Assembly: GCA_964519665.1 (NCBI GenBank)
Contig: CAZFIV010000022.1
Coordinates: forward strand, 16,745 to 80,744
Source: JANQQN01 sp964519665
Lineage (GTDB): Bacteria > Myxococcota > Kuafuiibacteriia > Kuafuiibacteriales > Kuafuiibacteriaceae
Direction: 5' to 3'
DNA: 64,000 nt
This document shows positions 1-8,816 of this stretch, in pieces. Within the stretch, counting starts at the first letter, position 1. Each line of letters begins with the position of its first letter. Below the pieces are notes generated by a model that saw only the letters and a list, made by a program, of their open reading frames with translations, did not search any database and was not told where the DNA came from. A program made the position numbers and the translations under genes.

Positions 1-1645
1 ACGTCAGGAACACCCGAAAGAAGTCGGCCACGAGGGGAAGCGGACGACCGACCGTGATCGAGCCGCCCGTGGCCGTCCGCTGAAACGACCGGAACTGAGT
101 CTGGGTGTTGAAGATGTTCAGGTTGAGAGTCCACCGGGAGTCGAACAGGTACGGTTCGCTGAACTGCAGCTGAAATAGCTGCCGGAGGCTAGACAACTGG
201 GCCGACAAAGATATCGTCTGTCCGCGCCCCAGGAAGTTCTGCTGCGCGATCTGGGCGGTTGCGATGAAGTTCTCAGCCGATGAGAAGCCCGCGCCGATCT
301 GGAAAGTACCCGTCGCCTTCTCTTTGATCTCGACGTCGGCGATCTGAAGATTGTCTGCCGACCCACGCCGGGTCTTGATATCGACGCTTTCGAAGAAACC
401 GAGCGCCATCACCCGCTGCTGTGAGAACTCGCGAAGCGACGCGCTCGTCAGCTCACCTTCGTAGATACGAAGCTCCCGCCGGATGACTTTATCGCGAGTC
501 TTGCTGTTTCCGACGATGTTGATCCGTTCGTAATAGACCTTCTCGCCCTTATCGACTTCGAACGACAGCTTGATCGTTCGCTCGTCGGCGTTGATCGAGG
601 TGAGCGGAGCGATGTTGGCGTACGCGTAGCCTTCGTCTTCGAAACGTTTCTTGAGGCGACCGAGGTCGGTCTGCAGCTGACTTCGGTTGAAAACCTCGCC
701 TTCCTTGATGAGGACCAAGTCTGCCAGGTCGATGCCCGAGTCCGGCGTGTCGCCGCTGAAGCCGATCGAGCCGACCGAGTACTGCTCGCCTTCGACGATC
801 CGGATGGTGATGTAGATGTATTTCCGGTCCGGGGAGATCTCGACGTCCGGAGTGTCGATCTTGACGTTGATATAGCCGTTGTCGAAGTAGTGGCTCTGAA
901 TCCGAAACATATCGACCTGAAAAGCGTCTTTGCGATAGGTTCCGGCCTGGGTCAGGAACGACAGCAAGTTGCCTTCCTGCGTGATCAAACCCGTCTTGAG
1001 GAGCGAGTCGGGCAGATTCCGATTGCCGACGAAGCGAATGGTCCGCACTTCGACCTTCGCGTTTTCCAGCATCTTGAATACGACCTCGACCTGGTTGTCG
1101 GCGGTGGGGCGGATCTCGTAATCGACCTCGGCGAGGTAAAAGCCCTTCTCGTTGTAGAGGTCTTGAATCTTCTGGACGTTCTTCTTGACCTTCGAGTCGC
1201 TCAAAATGGTGAAGGGCCGTAGGTCCACCACCTCCTTGATATCGTCGGTCGAGATGTCGTCGTTGCCCTCGTACACGACCCTTCGAATCGCGGGCTTCTC
1301 GGTCAACACGTAGATGAGCTTGATGCCGCCCTCGACGTCCTCCTTGTACAGCTGAACATTCGAAAAGTAGCCGGTTCCGTACACGGCCCGGATATCGTCG
1401 GCGACCGCTTCCCGCCGCAGCGGCTTACCCGTCCGGTTGGCGAGCACGATGCTGACGGCGGCGGCCTCGACTCGCTTGAGCCCCTCGAACTCGATCTCTC
1501 GAATGACGGGCGCATCCTCCTGCGCCTGAGCCCGCCGCGGCGCCGTGAGGATCGGACCAACCGTTGCGCTCGCCGCCAGCCCGGCCACGACAATGAGGTG
1601 AAGGCCGCGCGGATTGATTTGCGGAAACCGTGATCGTCCGCTCAT
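1..1645 (-). CDS. bamA: Outer-membrane protein assembly factor BamA (3' part outside window)
   Basis: BamA is the barrel-and-POTRA core of the BAM machine that folds beta-barrel proteins into the outer membrane. About 548 residues are visible. A basic N-terminus and a hydrophobic stretch ending in an Ala-Gln-Ala type cleavage site (about residues 1-42) form a signal peptide. Successive POTRA-type units follow, recognisable by recurring patterns such as I-x-x-I-x-F-x-G, G-Y and V-x-E-G. The start of the barrel follows, with Gly/aromatic alternation and the run N-F-L-G-R-G. The gene runs off the left edge, so most of the barrel is missing. The ATG at 1645 gives a good signal peptide but has no strong Shine-Dalgarno. 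clpB lies upstream on the same strand, separated by a strong hairpin, so bamA probably has its own promoter. Identification is secure; the start is moderately sure. Confidence 0.93.
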   Translation of the reverse strand, partial: MSGRSRFPQINPRGLHLIVVAGLAASATVGPILTAPRRAQAQEDAPVIREIEFEGLKRVEAAAVSIVLANRTGKPLRREAVADDIRAVYGTGYFSNVQLYKEDVEGGIKLIYVLTEKPAIRRVVYEGNDDISTDDIKEVVDLRPFTILSDSKVKKNVQKIQDLYNEKGFYLAEVDYEIRPTADNQVEVVFKMLENAKVEVRTIRFVGNRNLPDSLLKTGLITQEGNLLSFLTQAGTYRKDAFQVDMFRIQSHYFDNGYINVKIDTPDVEISPDRKYIYITIRIVEGEQYSVGSIGFSGDTPDSGIDLADLVLIKEGEVFNRSQLQTDLGRLKKRFEDEGYAYANIAPLTSINADERTIKLSFEVDKGEKVYYERINIVGNSKTRDKVIRRELRIYEGELTSASLREFSQQRVMALGFFESVDIKTRRGSADNLQIADVEIKEKATGTFQIGAGFSSAENFIATAQIAQQNFLGRGQTISLSAQLSSLRQLFQLQFSEPYLFDSRWTLNLNIFNTQTQFRSFQRTATGGSITVGRPLPLVADFFRVFLT

Positions 1646-1783
1646 AGGCGTACATTGCGGGCCTCGGAGCACACTTACCCCGAGCCTGCGCCGGGCCGGC
1701 TATAACAAGAAGACTCGGAAAAGACACGGAAAATACTGAAACCGAGACCGGGATCACTCCGGCGTTGGCATGCCGGGAAAGGC

Positions 1784-1808
1784 CCCGCGCCGCGCTGCGC
1801 GGCGCGGG
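1784..1808 (-). terminator. Hairpin terminator candidate downstream of clpB
   Basis: A perfect 12-bp inverted repeat, CCCGCGCCGCGC then GCGCGGCGCGGG, separated by one base, lies 31 bp after the clpB stop and before bamA. Read on the minus strand it is preceded by a short A-run and followed by GGCCTTT, so the T-tract is weak. The stem is very GC-rich and would be highly stable. It probably ends clpB transcription, perhaps not fully rho-independently. Confidence 0.6.
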
Positions 1809-1839
1809 TTTACCTCTAGAAGAGAATATGTCGGAATGA

Positions 1840-4416
1840 CTACGACCAGTTGACGGTCAAGCGGTCGCCGCCGGCGTCGACCCGCGCGACCGTGCCCGGC
1901 TCGCCAGCGATCAAGGCGGTGGCCAGCGTATCCACCAGTTCGCTCTGAATGAGCCGCTTGAGAGGTCGAGCCCCGAATTGTGGATCGTACCCTCGCTCGG
2001 CCAACCACCGGGTAGCAGCCTCCGTCAGGATGAGCTCGATGCCGCGATCTTTGAGGCGGGCTCGAACCCCCGCCAGCTGGATGGGCACGATCCTCGCCAT
2101 GTGCTCCGGCTCGAGGCGATGGAACACGATCGCATCGTCGATCCGGTTGAGGAATTCCGGCTTGAACATCTGCCGGAGAGCCCCCCGCACCTGTTCGGAC
2201 ATCTGCTCGCGGCTCAGGTCCGATTGCTGGATGAACTCCGAACCGACGTTGCTGGTCATGATGATCATCGTGTTGCGCATGTCGACCGTCCGGCCCTTGC
2301 TATCGGTCAAGCGGCCATCGTCGAGCACCTGCAACAATACGTTGAAGACCTCGGGGTGCGCCTTTTCGATTTCATCGAACAGCACCACCGAATACGGATG
2401 CCGGCGAACCGCTTCCGTCAGGTACCCGCCTTCGTCGTGCCCGATGTAACCGGGAGGCGCCCCGATCAGCCGACTGACCGAGTGCTTCTCCATGTACTCC
2501 GACATGTCGATCCGGACGACCCGGTCTTCGTCATCGAACAGGAACTCCGCCAGAGCCTTCGCGAGCTCGGTCTTTCCGACGCCCGTCGGCCCCAGGAAGA
2601 TGAAGTTACCGATCGGGCGCCCGGGCTCGTTCAAGCCCGCTCGGGCTCTCCGAATAGCCTTCGCGACGCTGATCACGGCCTCGTCTTGGCCGACGACCCG
2701 CCGGTGCAGAGCATCCTCCATACGTTGGAGTCGCTCTCCCTCGCCTTCGAGCATCTTGGACACCGGGATGCCGGTCCACCGAGAGACGACCTCGGCGATC
2801 TCCCGATCCGTCACCTCTTCACGCAGGAACGTTCCGCCCTCTCGAGTCACTTCCGCGTGCTGGGCTTCGGCCTCGGCGAGCGCCTTTTGGGCCTCCGGCA
2901 AGCGGCCGTATCGGATCTGCGCGGCCATGTTCAGATCGCCGGCCCGGGTCACCTGCTCTTCTTCGACCCGGAGTTGGTCGATGGTCTCCTTCGCCCTCGC
3001 GATCGCCTGCAAAGCGGCCTTTTCGGCTTGCCAACGGGCCTTCATCGCGCCGGCCTTCTCCTGGAGCTCGGAGATCTCGCGATCGAGGGTGCGAAGTCGT
3101 TCCTTGGCCTCGGCTCCCTTGTCTTTCTTGAGCGCCTGCCGCTCGACCTCGAGATGAAGCGCCTTGCGCTCGACCTCGTCGATCGGCTTGGGGAGGCTGT
3201 CGACTTCGATCCGAACGCTGCTCGCAGCCTCGTCGACGAGGTCGATCGCCTTGTCGGGCAGGAATCGATCCGAAATATATCGATTCGAAAGCTCTGCCGC
3301 CGCCACCAGGGCGGCATCGCGAATTCGGATCTTGTGGTGGACCTCGTACCGCTCCTGGAGACCTCGCAGGATCGCGATCGTCTCTTCGACGCTCGGAGGC
3401 TCGATCAGCACCGGCTGAAATCGGCGCTCCAACGCGGCGTCTTTCTCGATGTGCTTGCGATATTCGGCGATCGTCGTCGCGCCGATGCAGTGCAGGTCGC
3501 CGCGGGCCAGGGCCGGCTTCAACATGTTGGAAGCGTCCATCGACCCCTCCGCGGCCCCCGCCCCGACCAGCGTGTGAATCTCGTCTATGAACAGGATGAT
3601 GTGCCCGTCGCTCGCCGTGACCTCTTTCAGGACGGCCTTCAACCGTTCCTCGAACTCACCTCGGAACTTCGCCCCGGCCACCAGCGCGGCGAGGTCGAGG
3701 GCCAGCAGCCGCCGGCCCTTCAGGCTCTCGGGTACGTCTTGGGCGACGATTCGAGAGGCGATCCCTTCGGCGATCGCCGTCTTCCCGACGCCGGGCTCGC
3801 CGATCAAGACCGGATTGTTCTTCCGCCGCATCGAAAGCACCTGCATCGTGCGCCGAATCTCGTCGTCTCGACCGATGACCGGGTCGAGTTTGCCGGCCTG
3901 AGCGCGTTGGGTCAGATCCGTGGTGTACTTGTCGAGCGCCTTGAACTTAGCGTCGGGGTCTTGCTCGGTGATTCGCTGATTGCCCCGGACGTCTTTCAAG
4001 GCCTCGAGCAGGCGGTCCGCCGTATACCCATATCGAGTCAAAATATCCGTGAGGGCGCCTCGCTGCTCGAGAACACCCAACAGCAGGTGCTCGGCCGAGA
4101 CGTATTCGTCCTGCATCTTGGACGCCTGCTTCTCGGCGGCCTCCAGCACTCGACCGAGTGAATCCCCGACGAATAGATTGGTGCTCGAGCCGGTCACCCG
4201 AGGAAAGGAATCGAGTCGCTGCTTTAGGTCGCCGAGCAGCGGACCTACGTCGGCACCGATCTTCGCCGCCAGCGACCGCGCCATGCCTTCCGGGTCTTCG
4301 AACAACGCGAGCACCAGGTGCTCCGCCTCGACGTTCTGGTGCGAGCGCTCGCGGGCGAGGGTCTGACACCGGGCCAGTGCCTCTTTGGCCTTCAAAGTAA
4401 GTCGTTCAATATTCAT
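1840..4416 (-). CDS. clpB: ATP-dependent disaggregase ClpB (Hsp100)
   Basis: ClpB is the cytosolic hexameric AAA+ disaggregase that works with DnaK/DnaJ to resolubilise aggregated proteins. The 858-residue protein has the normal length and order: a double Clp_N domain (about 1-150), NBD1 with Walker A GEPGVGKT and Walker B ILFIDE, a coiled-coil M domain (about 390-520), NBD2 with GPTGVGKT and VVLFDE, then a C-terminal domain with the sensor-2 GARPLKR motif. The ATG at 4416 was chosen over an in-frame start 63 bp upstream because it gives the canonical MNIERLT N-terminus and has GGAGG at good spacing. A sigma70-like promoter lies just upstream (4466-4493). It is a complete ClpB, unlike the divergent Clp protein at 5971-8790, and is divergent from rarA. 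Confidence 0.97.
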   Translation of the reverse strand: MNIERLTLKAKEALARCQTLARERSHQNVEAEHLVLALFEDPEGMARSLAAKIGADVGPLLGDLKQRLDSFPRVTGSSTNLFVGDSLGRVLEAAEKQASKMQDEYVSAEHLLLGVLEQRGALTDILTRYGYTADRLLEALKDVRGNQRITEQDPDAKFKALDKYTTDLTQRAQAGKLDPVIGRDDEIRRTMQVLSMRRKNNPVLIGEPGVGKTAIAEGIASRIVAQDVPESLKGRRLLALDLAALVAGAKFRGEFEERLKAVLKEVTASDGHIILFIDEIHTLVGAGAAEGSMDASNMLKPALARGDLHCIGATTIAEYRKHIEKDAALERRFQPVLIEPPSVEETIAILRGLQERYEVHHKIRIRDAALVAAAELSNRYISDRFLPDKAIDLVDEAASSVRIEVDSLPKPIDEVERKALHLEVERQALKKDKGAEAKERLRTLDREISELQEKAGAMKARWQAEKAALQAIARAKETIDQLRVEEEQVTRAGDLNMAAQIRYGRLPEAQKALAEAEAQHAEVTREGGTFLREEVTDREIAEVVSRWTGIPVSKMLEGEGERLQRMEDALHRRVVGQDEAVISVAKAIRRARAGLNEPGRPIGNFIFLGPTGVGKTELAKALAEFLFDDEDRVVRIDMSEYMEKHSVSRLIGAPPGYIGHDEGGYLTEAVRRHPYSVVLFDEIEKAHPEVFNVLLQVLDDGRLTDSKGRTVDMRNTMIIMTSNVGSEFIQQSDLSREQMSEQVRGALRQMFKPEFLNRIDDAIVFHRLEPEHMARIVPIQLAGVRARLKDRGIELILTEAATRWLAERGYDPQFGARPLKRLIQSELVDTLATALIAGEPGTVARVDAGGDRLTVNWS

Positions 4417-4465
4417 AAAAAATATACCTCCCCGGCGCCGAGGGCCCCGAGCGCCGTACGTTGGC

Positions 4466-4493
4466 AAAGTAGGAGCCACCGACGGCCCGTCAA
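4466..4493 (-). promoter_or_regulatory. Putative sigma70-type promoter of clpB
   Basis: On the minus strand TTGACG (4488-4493) and TACTTT (4466-4471) are separated by 16 bp, about 50 bp upstream of the clpB ATG. The -35 half lies in an 11-bp palindrome, GACGGCCCGTC. I saw no convincing heat-shock (sigma32-type) or CIRCE element. The call rests on matches to consensus hexamers only. Confidence 0.4.
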
Positions 4494-4571
4494 ACGGCTT
4501 GTGTCACCATCGCCGCGACCCGCGGCCCGCCGAAGGCTGTTGGCTGCATCCGGTGCCGGCGGTAGGCTCGC

Positions 4572-5900
4572 GTGGCTATGGATCTGTTCGAAGCGGCCGC
4601 CGTCTCGCCTCGTCCCGACGACCCGCTCGCCGACCGAATGCGACCCGGCACTCTGGACGAGGTCCTCGGCCAATCGCATCTCATCGGTCCTGGCAAGCTC
4701 CTGCGGCGACTCCTGGAGTCGGACCGGGTCCCTTCGATGGTCCTCTGGGGTCCGCCGGGGACCGGTAAGACCACGCTCGCTCGCCTGGTCGCGGGCTACA
4801 CCCGCGCTCATTTCGAGGCGCTGTCGGCGGTGCTGTCCGGGGTCGCCGACTTGCGCAAGGTCCTGGCCGAGGCCAAACGCCGCCGAGGCCATCACGGCGA
4901 ACGAACGATCCTGTTCGTCGACGAGATCCATCGCTGGTCGAAAAGCCAACAGGACGCCCTGCTCGACGCGGTCGAAAAGGGCCTGGTCACCCTCGTCGGC
5001 GCCACGACCGAGAATCCGTCGTTCGAGCTCAACGGGGCGCTCTTATCCCGGTGCCGAGTATTCGTGCTCGAGCCCCTGACCGACGCCGACCTGGTGGCGG
5101 CCGCCCGACGGGCCCTCGAGGATCCTGAGCGGGGCTTTGGCCGAACCCCGATCGAAGTCGACGACGATGCCCTCGTCACCCTTGCCCACGGCAGCTTCGG
5201 TGACGCGCGTCGCGCCTTGTCGGCCCTCGAGGTGGCGGCCACCGAAGCCCTCGCGAATCCGCCGGCCCGAATCACGATCGAGCGGATCCAAGAGGCGCTC
5301 CAGCACAAGGCTCTGCTGTACGACAAGGCTGGCGACGCTCACTACGGGGTCGTCTCGGCGTTCATCAAGAGCATGCGAGGCTCCGACCCCGACGCCGCGG
5401 CCTACTATCTCGTCCGGATGCTCGAAAGCGGCGAAGACCCGCGGTTCATTCTCCGGCGGATGGTCATCTTCGCGAGCGAAGACGTGGGCAACGCCGACCC
5501 CCAGGCCCTCACGGTCGCCACCGCAGCCCTTCAATCCTTCGAGTTCATCGGCCTGCCGGAAGGCGTGCTCCCCCTGACCCAGTGCGCGGTTTATCTGGCG
5601 ACCGCGCCCAAGTCGAATACGGCGCTGACCACCTATTCGGCCGCCCGAAAAGACGTTCGCGACCACGGCCCTCTGCCCGTCCCCAAGAAGCTGCTGAACG
5701 CGACCACCGGCCTGCAGCGCAAGATGGGGCACGGCGACCAATACAAGTACCCGCACGACCTCGGGGGACTCGCACCGGGCGAGACGTATCTGCCGGAGTC
5801 GCTGGTCGGACGCCGGTACTATCATCCCAGCGATCACGGGCACGAAGCCACGATCCGAAGCCGACTGGAGGATTGGCGGCGGAACAAAGACGAGACGTAG
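4572..5900 (+). CDS. rarA: Replication-associated recombination protein A, RarA/MgsA AAA+ ATPase
   Basis: RarA is a clamp-loader-like AAA+ ATPase that acts at stalled replication forks and single-strand DNA ends. The 442-residue protein matches the usual length (about 445). It shows the RarA/RuvB-like opening L-A-D-R-M-R-P-x-T-L-D-E-V-x-G-Q, Walker A GPPGTGKT (about residues 60-67), Walker B ILFVDEIHR, sensor-1 GATTENPSF, and the C-terminal MgsA tetramerisation domain with S-A-F-I-K-S-M-R-G-S-D-P-D-A-A. The start is GTG at 4572 or ATG two codons later; neither has a strong ribosome site. The gene diverges from clpB and converges on the Clp/RF2-like gene, with about 70 bp between their 3' ends. 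Confidence 0.95.
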   Translation: MAMDLFEAAAVSPRPDDPLADRMRPGTLDEVLGQSHLIGPGKLLRRLLESDRVPSMVLWGPPGTGKTTLARLVAGYTRAHFEALSAVLSGVADLRKVLAEAKRRRGHHGERTILFVDEIHRWSKSQQDALLDAVEKGLVTLVGATTENPSFELNGALLSRCRVFVLEPLTDADLVAAARRALEDPERGFGRTPIEVDDDALVTLAHGSFGDARRALSALEVAATEALANPPARITIERIQEALQHKALLYDKAGDAHYGVVSAFIKSMRGSDPDAAAYYLVRMLESGEDPRFILRRMVIFASEDVGNADPQALTVATAALQSFEFIGLPEGVLPLTQCAVYLATAPKSNTALTTYSAARKDVRDHGPLPVPKKLLNATTGLQRKMGHGDQYKYPHDLGGLAPGETYLPESLVGRRYYHPSDHGHEATIRSRLEDWRRNKDET

Positions 5901-5970
5901 TGTCCCGAACGAACCCGGAGGGGGCGGATGATGCAGTTCGGGCCGGCAGAGCCGCACGCGCGCGGGCCGG

Positions 5971-8790
5971 CTACGGGCCGGGCGCTTCAGTCTCCTTTTC
6001 AACCTTAACGCTCACTCCCCCCAACGCCGACCTTCGGCGCCAAGCCTCCAGCAGAGGGTCCAAACGGCCGCGCTGGACATCCTTGTACGACGCGACCGAG
6101 GCACCGGTGCGCGGGTCTCGCGCCCCCTGCCCGTGTTCGAGATACACCCGAACGACGTCCAGTGACGGCGGCGCCGGCTCCTGCCAGCGGGCGCCCAAAT
6201 TGTGAACGACGTGCGCCAGCAAACCCCGTTCGGGTCCGAAGAGCTCCAATCGACGGCCCCGCGCCTTCAGGGCAAGCCGGGCTCGGTATGCGACCTCGAC
6301 ACCGAAGGCCAAACTCTGTTGGCGAACCGCCGCGATACCGGACGGCTCGCGCGCCGGTCGGCTGCCCTGGACGAGGACCTCGACCGTCACCCGCTCATCG
6401 TGTCCTTCCTTGGCTTTACGACGATGCAGGCCGTCTTCCATGCGCAGGTAGGCCTCGGCAGCCGGACCTTCGACGTCGAGGACGACCATCGTCGGGACAT
6501 CGTCACGAACCGCGTACGCGGCCACCCGGGCGGTGAGGCCGACCGTCCGACACCACGCCAACTCGATCTCGACGAGGTCGGCGAGCAGCCCGCCGTCCGT
6601 GCCCAGCGCCGACGCCGCAGCCAACGCGACCCAGATCTCGGTCGCCCCTTCGTCGGCTTCCCGCTGGGACCAGGCCGCGAGCGCCTGGGCCGCGCGTTCC
6701 GCCAGCCGCGCCAGGGTGTCGACCGACGCTTCGCCGAGATCGTCCCGTTCGAGCAGGTCGAGCAGCGGCCCGCTGATTCGCTCGAAGCTTCGGATCCGAA
6801 CGTCGAGCCCTCGGTACCGGTCGACGACCGCGACCTCCTCGGCCGAGCCCCAGAACTGGGCGACGTTCATCCGTTCGATGAGATTTCGGGCCTCCTCCCT
6901 CGCTTCGTCGAGGGTTGCGAGCCGCTCCCGTGCTTCTTGCCCCAATCGGTCGAGTTCCTCCAGCAACGCGGCCCGGTCGAGCTGACGGGTGACCGCCTCG
7001 GTGCCGACCGGTATGCGGACGGGGACCCGCGGCTCGCGGAGCCGGGTCTTTGCGACCTCGGCCACCACTCGGGGCCCGCGAACCGCAACCCGAACGTGGC
7101 TGCCCTTCTTCGGTTGGTTCTTGACGATCGCCTCGGCGACCGCCGTCGCCACGGTGCGCTGAATAGTCCGCCTCAAAAAGCGGGCCCCGTAGTGCGGATC
7201 ATAGCCATGAACGGTGAGCCAATCGAGGACCGCTTCGTCCACATCGAGCCCCAAGCCCCGCTGACGAAAGCCGGACCGCTCCTTGAGGGTCTGTAGCTCG
7301 CGGATCGCGATGGTTCGGATCACTTCTCGATTCAATGGGCGAAAGTGCACCAGCTCGTCGAACCGGTTGAGGAACTCGAAACGAAAGGCTCGATGGATGC
7401 GACGTTCGACCTCCGCTTCGAGTTGGTCGGGGGGCGGCGCGCTGATGAAGCCGAGCGCGTGCTCGCGATACACCTCGGCGCCGGCGTTCGAGGTGGCGAT
7501 GATGATCAAGGACCGACACGGGACCGGCTCGGCGAGGCCGTTGACGAACCATCCTTCGTCGAAGAGCTGAAGAAAGCGGTCGTGTACCGCTCGGCTGGCC
7601 TTTTCGAACTCGTCGAGCAGCAGGACGGCGAAAGGATGGCCCGCCAACCGTTGGCTCAACAGCCCCCGCTTGGCCGCCACGCCGAACGCCGAAGGATCAC
7701 CGAATAGGCGGGGAGCGTCGTTTTCGTCGGGGTAGTCGGACATGTTCAGTCGAACCATACGGTCGCGACTCGAAAACAAGAACTCGGCCAGCACCTGAGC
7801 CAGGTGGGTTTTGCCGACTCCGGTCGGCCCAGCGAACAGGAAGACCCCGAAGGGTCGACGGATGTCCGACAAGCCAGCTTTCACCATGCTGATCATGCGG
7901 ACGACCGCGTCGACCGCTTCGTCTTGCCCCAGGACGCGATCCGAAAAGAAGCTGCGAACCTCCTTGAGGTCCAGGCTCTCTTCGGGATCGACGAGCACCC
8001 GAGGGATGCGCTGGTTTTCGCTGAACCGAGCGATGACGTGCCCCGCCTCGACCGTCGCGCCCGCCGGAAGAAGGGAGACCGTCTGCCGGATCAGGTCCAA
8101 CGCGCTTCTCGGAAGCCGGTCCCGCGACAGGAAGCGGTGGGCCAAGTGCAGCCCCTGCTCGAGGCTCTCCGGCGAAATCGAAACCTGGTTGTGAGCCGCG
8201 TAGTCACCCGCCCACGCATCCAGGATCGTCACCGTTTGATCGAAGCTCGGCTCTTCTATTCGAACGATGACGTAGTGCTCATTGAGTTCGGGCGTGTCCT
8301 CGAGCATCGCCTCGAGCTGATCCAACCGGCCCTCGGCCAGGATCGGACCCGGTAAGCGGTAACACATCGCTTCCACGACGGCTTCGAGATCGTGGGTGTA
8401 GGCCAAATGGAAGTCGCGGAAAAACGGAACTACGTCCGGCTGCTTTTCTAGAGCGTCCAACAGATGGTGGAACGCCTCGCCGAGCTCCGACGACCGGCGC
8501 AGGGCCGTCACCCGCTGGCGAAACGAGAACTGCAACACTCGCCTCTGCGACAGCACGCTCCTCGTCCCGGCTCGACTCGACCTCAAGACCATCTCGTGCA
8601 CGAGCGCGGTCTTTCCGACGCCTGACGGACCGGCCAGCATCGGGTGCTTCTTGCTGCGAACCAGCTCTTCGACCTGTCGCAGAGTGTCGTCGACGCCGTA
8701 GGCATGGACGAGTTCGCCGCCTCGACCCGCGGCCGAAAGATCCCGCTCCGTCCATGCGTGCATAACCTCCGCCGCTTTGTTGTCGTCCAT
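5971..8790 (-). CDS. Clp/Hsp100-type AAA+ ATPase fused to a degenerate RF2-like (PCRF) domain
   Basis: This 939-residue protein has two AAA+ modules and no Clp N-domain or M-domain. NBD1 keeps Walker A GPSGVGKT (54-61), but the Walker B position reads FFRD (123-126) instead of the usual IDE, and the arginine-finger segment reads LNEHY instead of LERRF, so hydrolysis there is probably lost. NBD2 looks active: GPTGVGKT (321-328), LLLDE (390-394), TSN (433-435), Arg476, and GAR (535-537). Residues 600-939 follow peptide-chain release factor 2: an N-terminal helical part with QFW, a central E-G-P-A-A-E-A-Y-L-R-M-E-D-G-L-H-R segment, and a C-terminal D-x-R-T-G-A tail. The GGQ loop and the SPF region are absent. 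It is the last gene of a J-domain/DnaK/TPR/Clp cluster (26 bp after the TPR gene). The release-factor homology is read by eye; function on ribosomes or nascent chains is a guess. Confidence 0.85.
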   Translation of the reverse strand: MDDNKAAEVMHAWTERDLSAAGRGGELVHAYGVDDTLRQVEELVRSKKHPMLAGPSGVGKTALVHEMVLRSSRAGTRSVLSQRRVLQFSFRQRVTALRRSSELGEAFHHLLDALEKQPDVVPFFRDFHLAYTHDLEAVVEAMCYRLPGPILAEGRLDQLEAMLEDTPELNEHYVIVRIEEPSFDQTVTILDAWAGDYAAHNQVSISPESLEQGLHLAHRFLSRDRLPRSALDLIRQTVSLLPAGATVEAGHVIARFSENQRIPRVLVDPEESLDLKEVRSFFSDRVLGQDEAVDAVVRMISMVKAGLSDIRRPFGVFLFAGPTGVGKTHLAQVLAEFLFSSRDRMVRLNMSDYPDENDAPRLFGDPSAFGVAAKRGLLSQRLAGHPFAVLLLDEFEKASRAVHDRFLQLFDEGWFVNGLAEPVPCRSLIIIATSNAGAEVYREHALGFISAPPPDQLEAEVERRIHRAFRFEFLNRFDELVHFRPLNREVIRTIAIRELQTLKERSGFRQRGLGLDVDEAVLDWLTVHGYDPHYGARFLRRTIQRTVATAVAEAIVKNQPKKGSHVRVAVRGPRVVAEVAKTRLREPRVPVRIPVGTEAVTRQLDRAALLEELDRLGQEARERLATLDEAREEARNLIERMNVAQFWGSAEEVAVVDRYRGLDVRIRSFERISGPLLDLLERDDLGEASVDTLARLAERAAQALAAWSQREADEGATEIWVALAAASALGTDGGLLADLVEIELAWCRTVGLTARVAAYAVRDDVPTMVVLDVEGPAAEAYLRMEDGLHRRKAKEGHDERVTVEVLVQGSRPAREPSGIAAVRQQSLAFGVEVAYRARLALKARGRRLELFGPERGLLAHVVHNLGARWQEPAPPSLDVVRVYLEHGQGARDPRTGASVASYKDVQRGRLDPLLEAWRRRSALGGVSVKVEKETEAPGP

Positions 8791-8816
8791 GACGCTCGGC
8801 GAGCGTACCCCGGAGG

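Noticed and set aside
1978..4161. A 727-codon open frame on the plus strand opposite clpB, and similar long antisense frames at 17735-19141 (opposite trmFO), 45682-47583 and 55920-58691 (opposite PBP1A).
   Set aside because: All lie opposite genes with clear families, their translations show no recognisable domains, and long antisense frames are expected in high-GC coding DNA.
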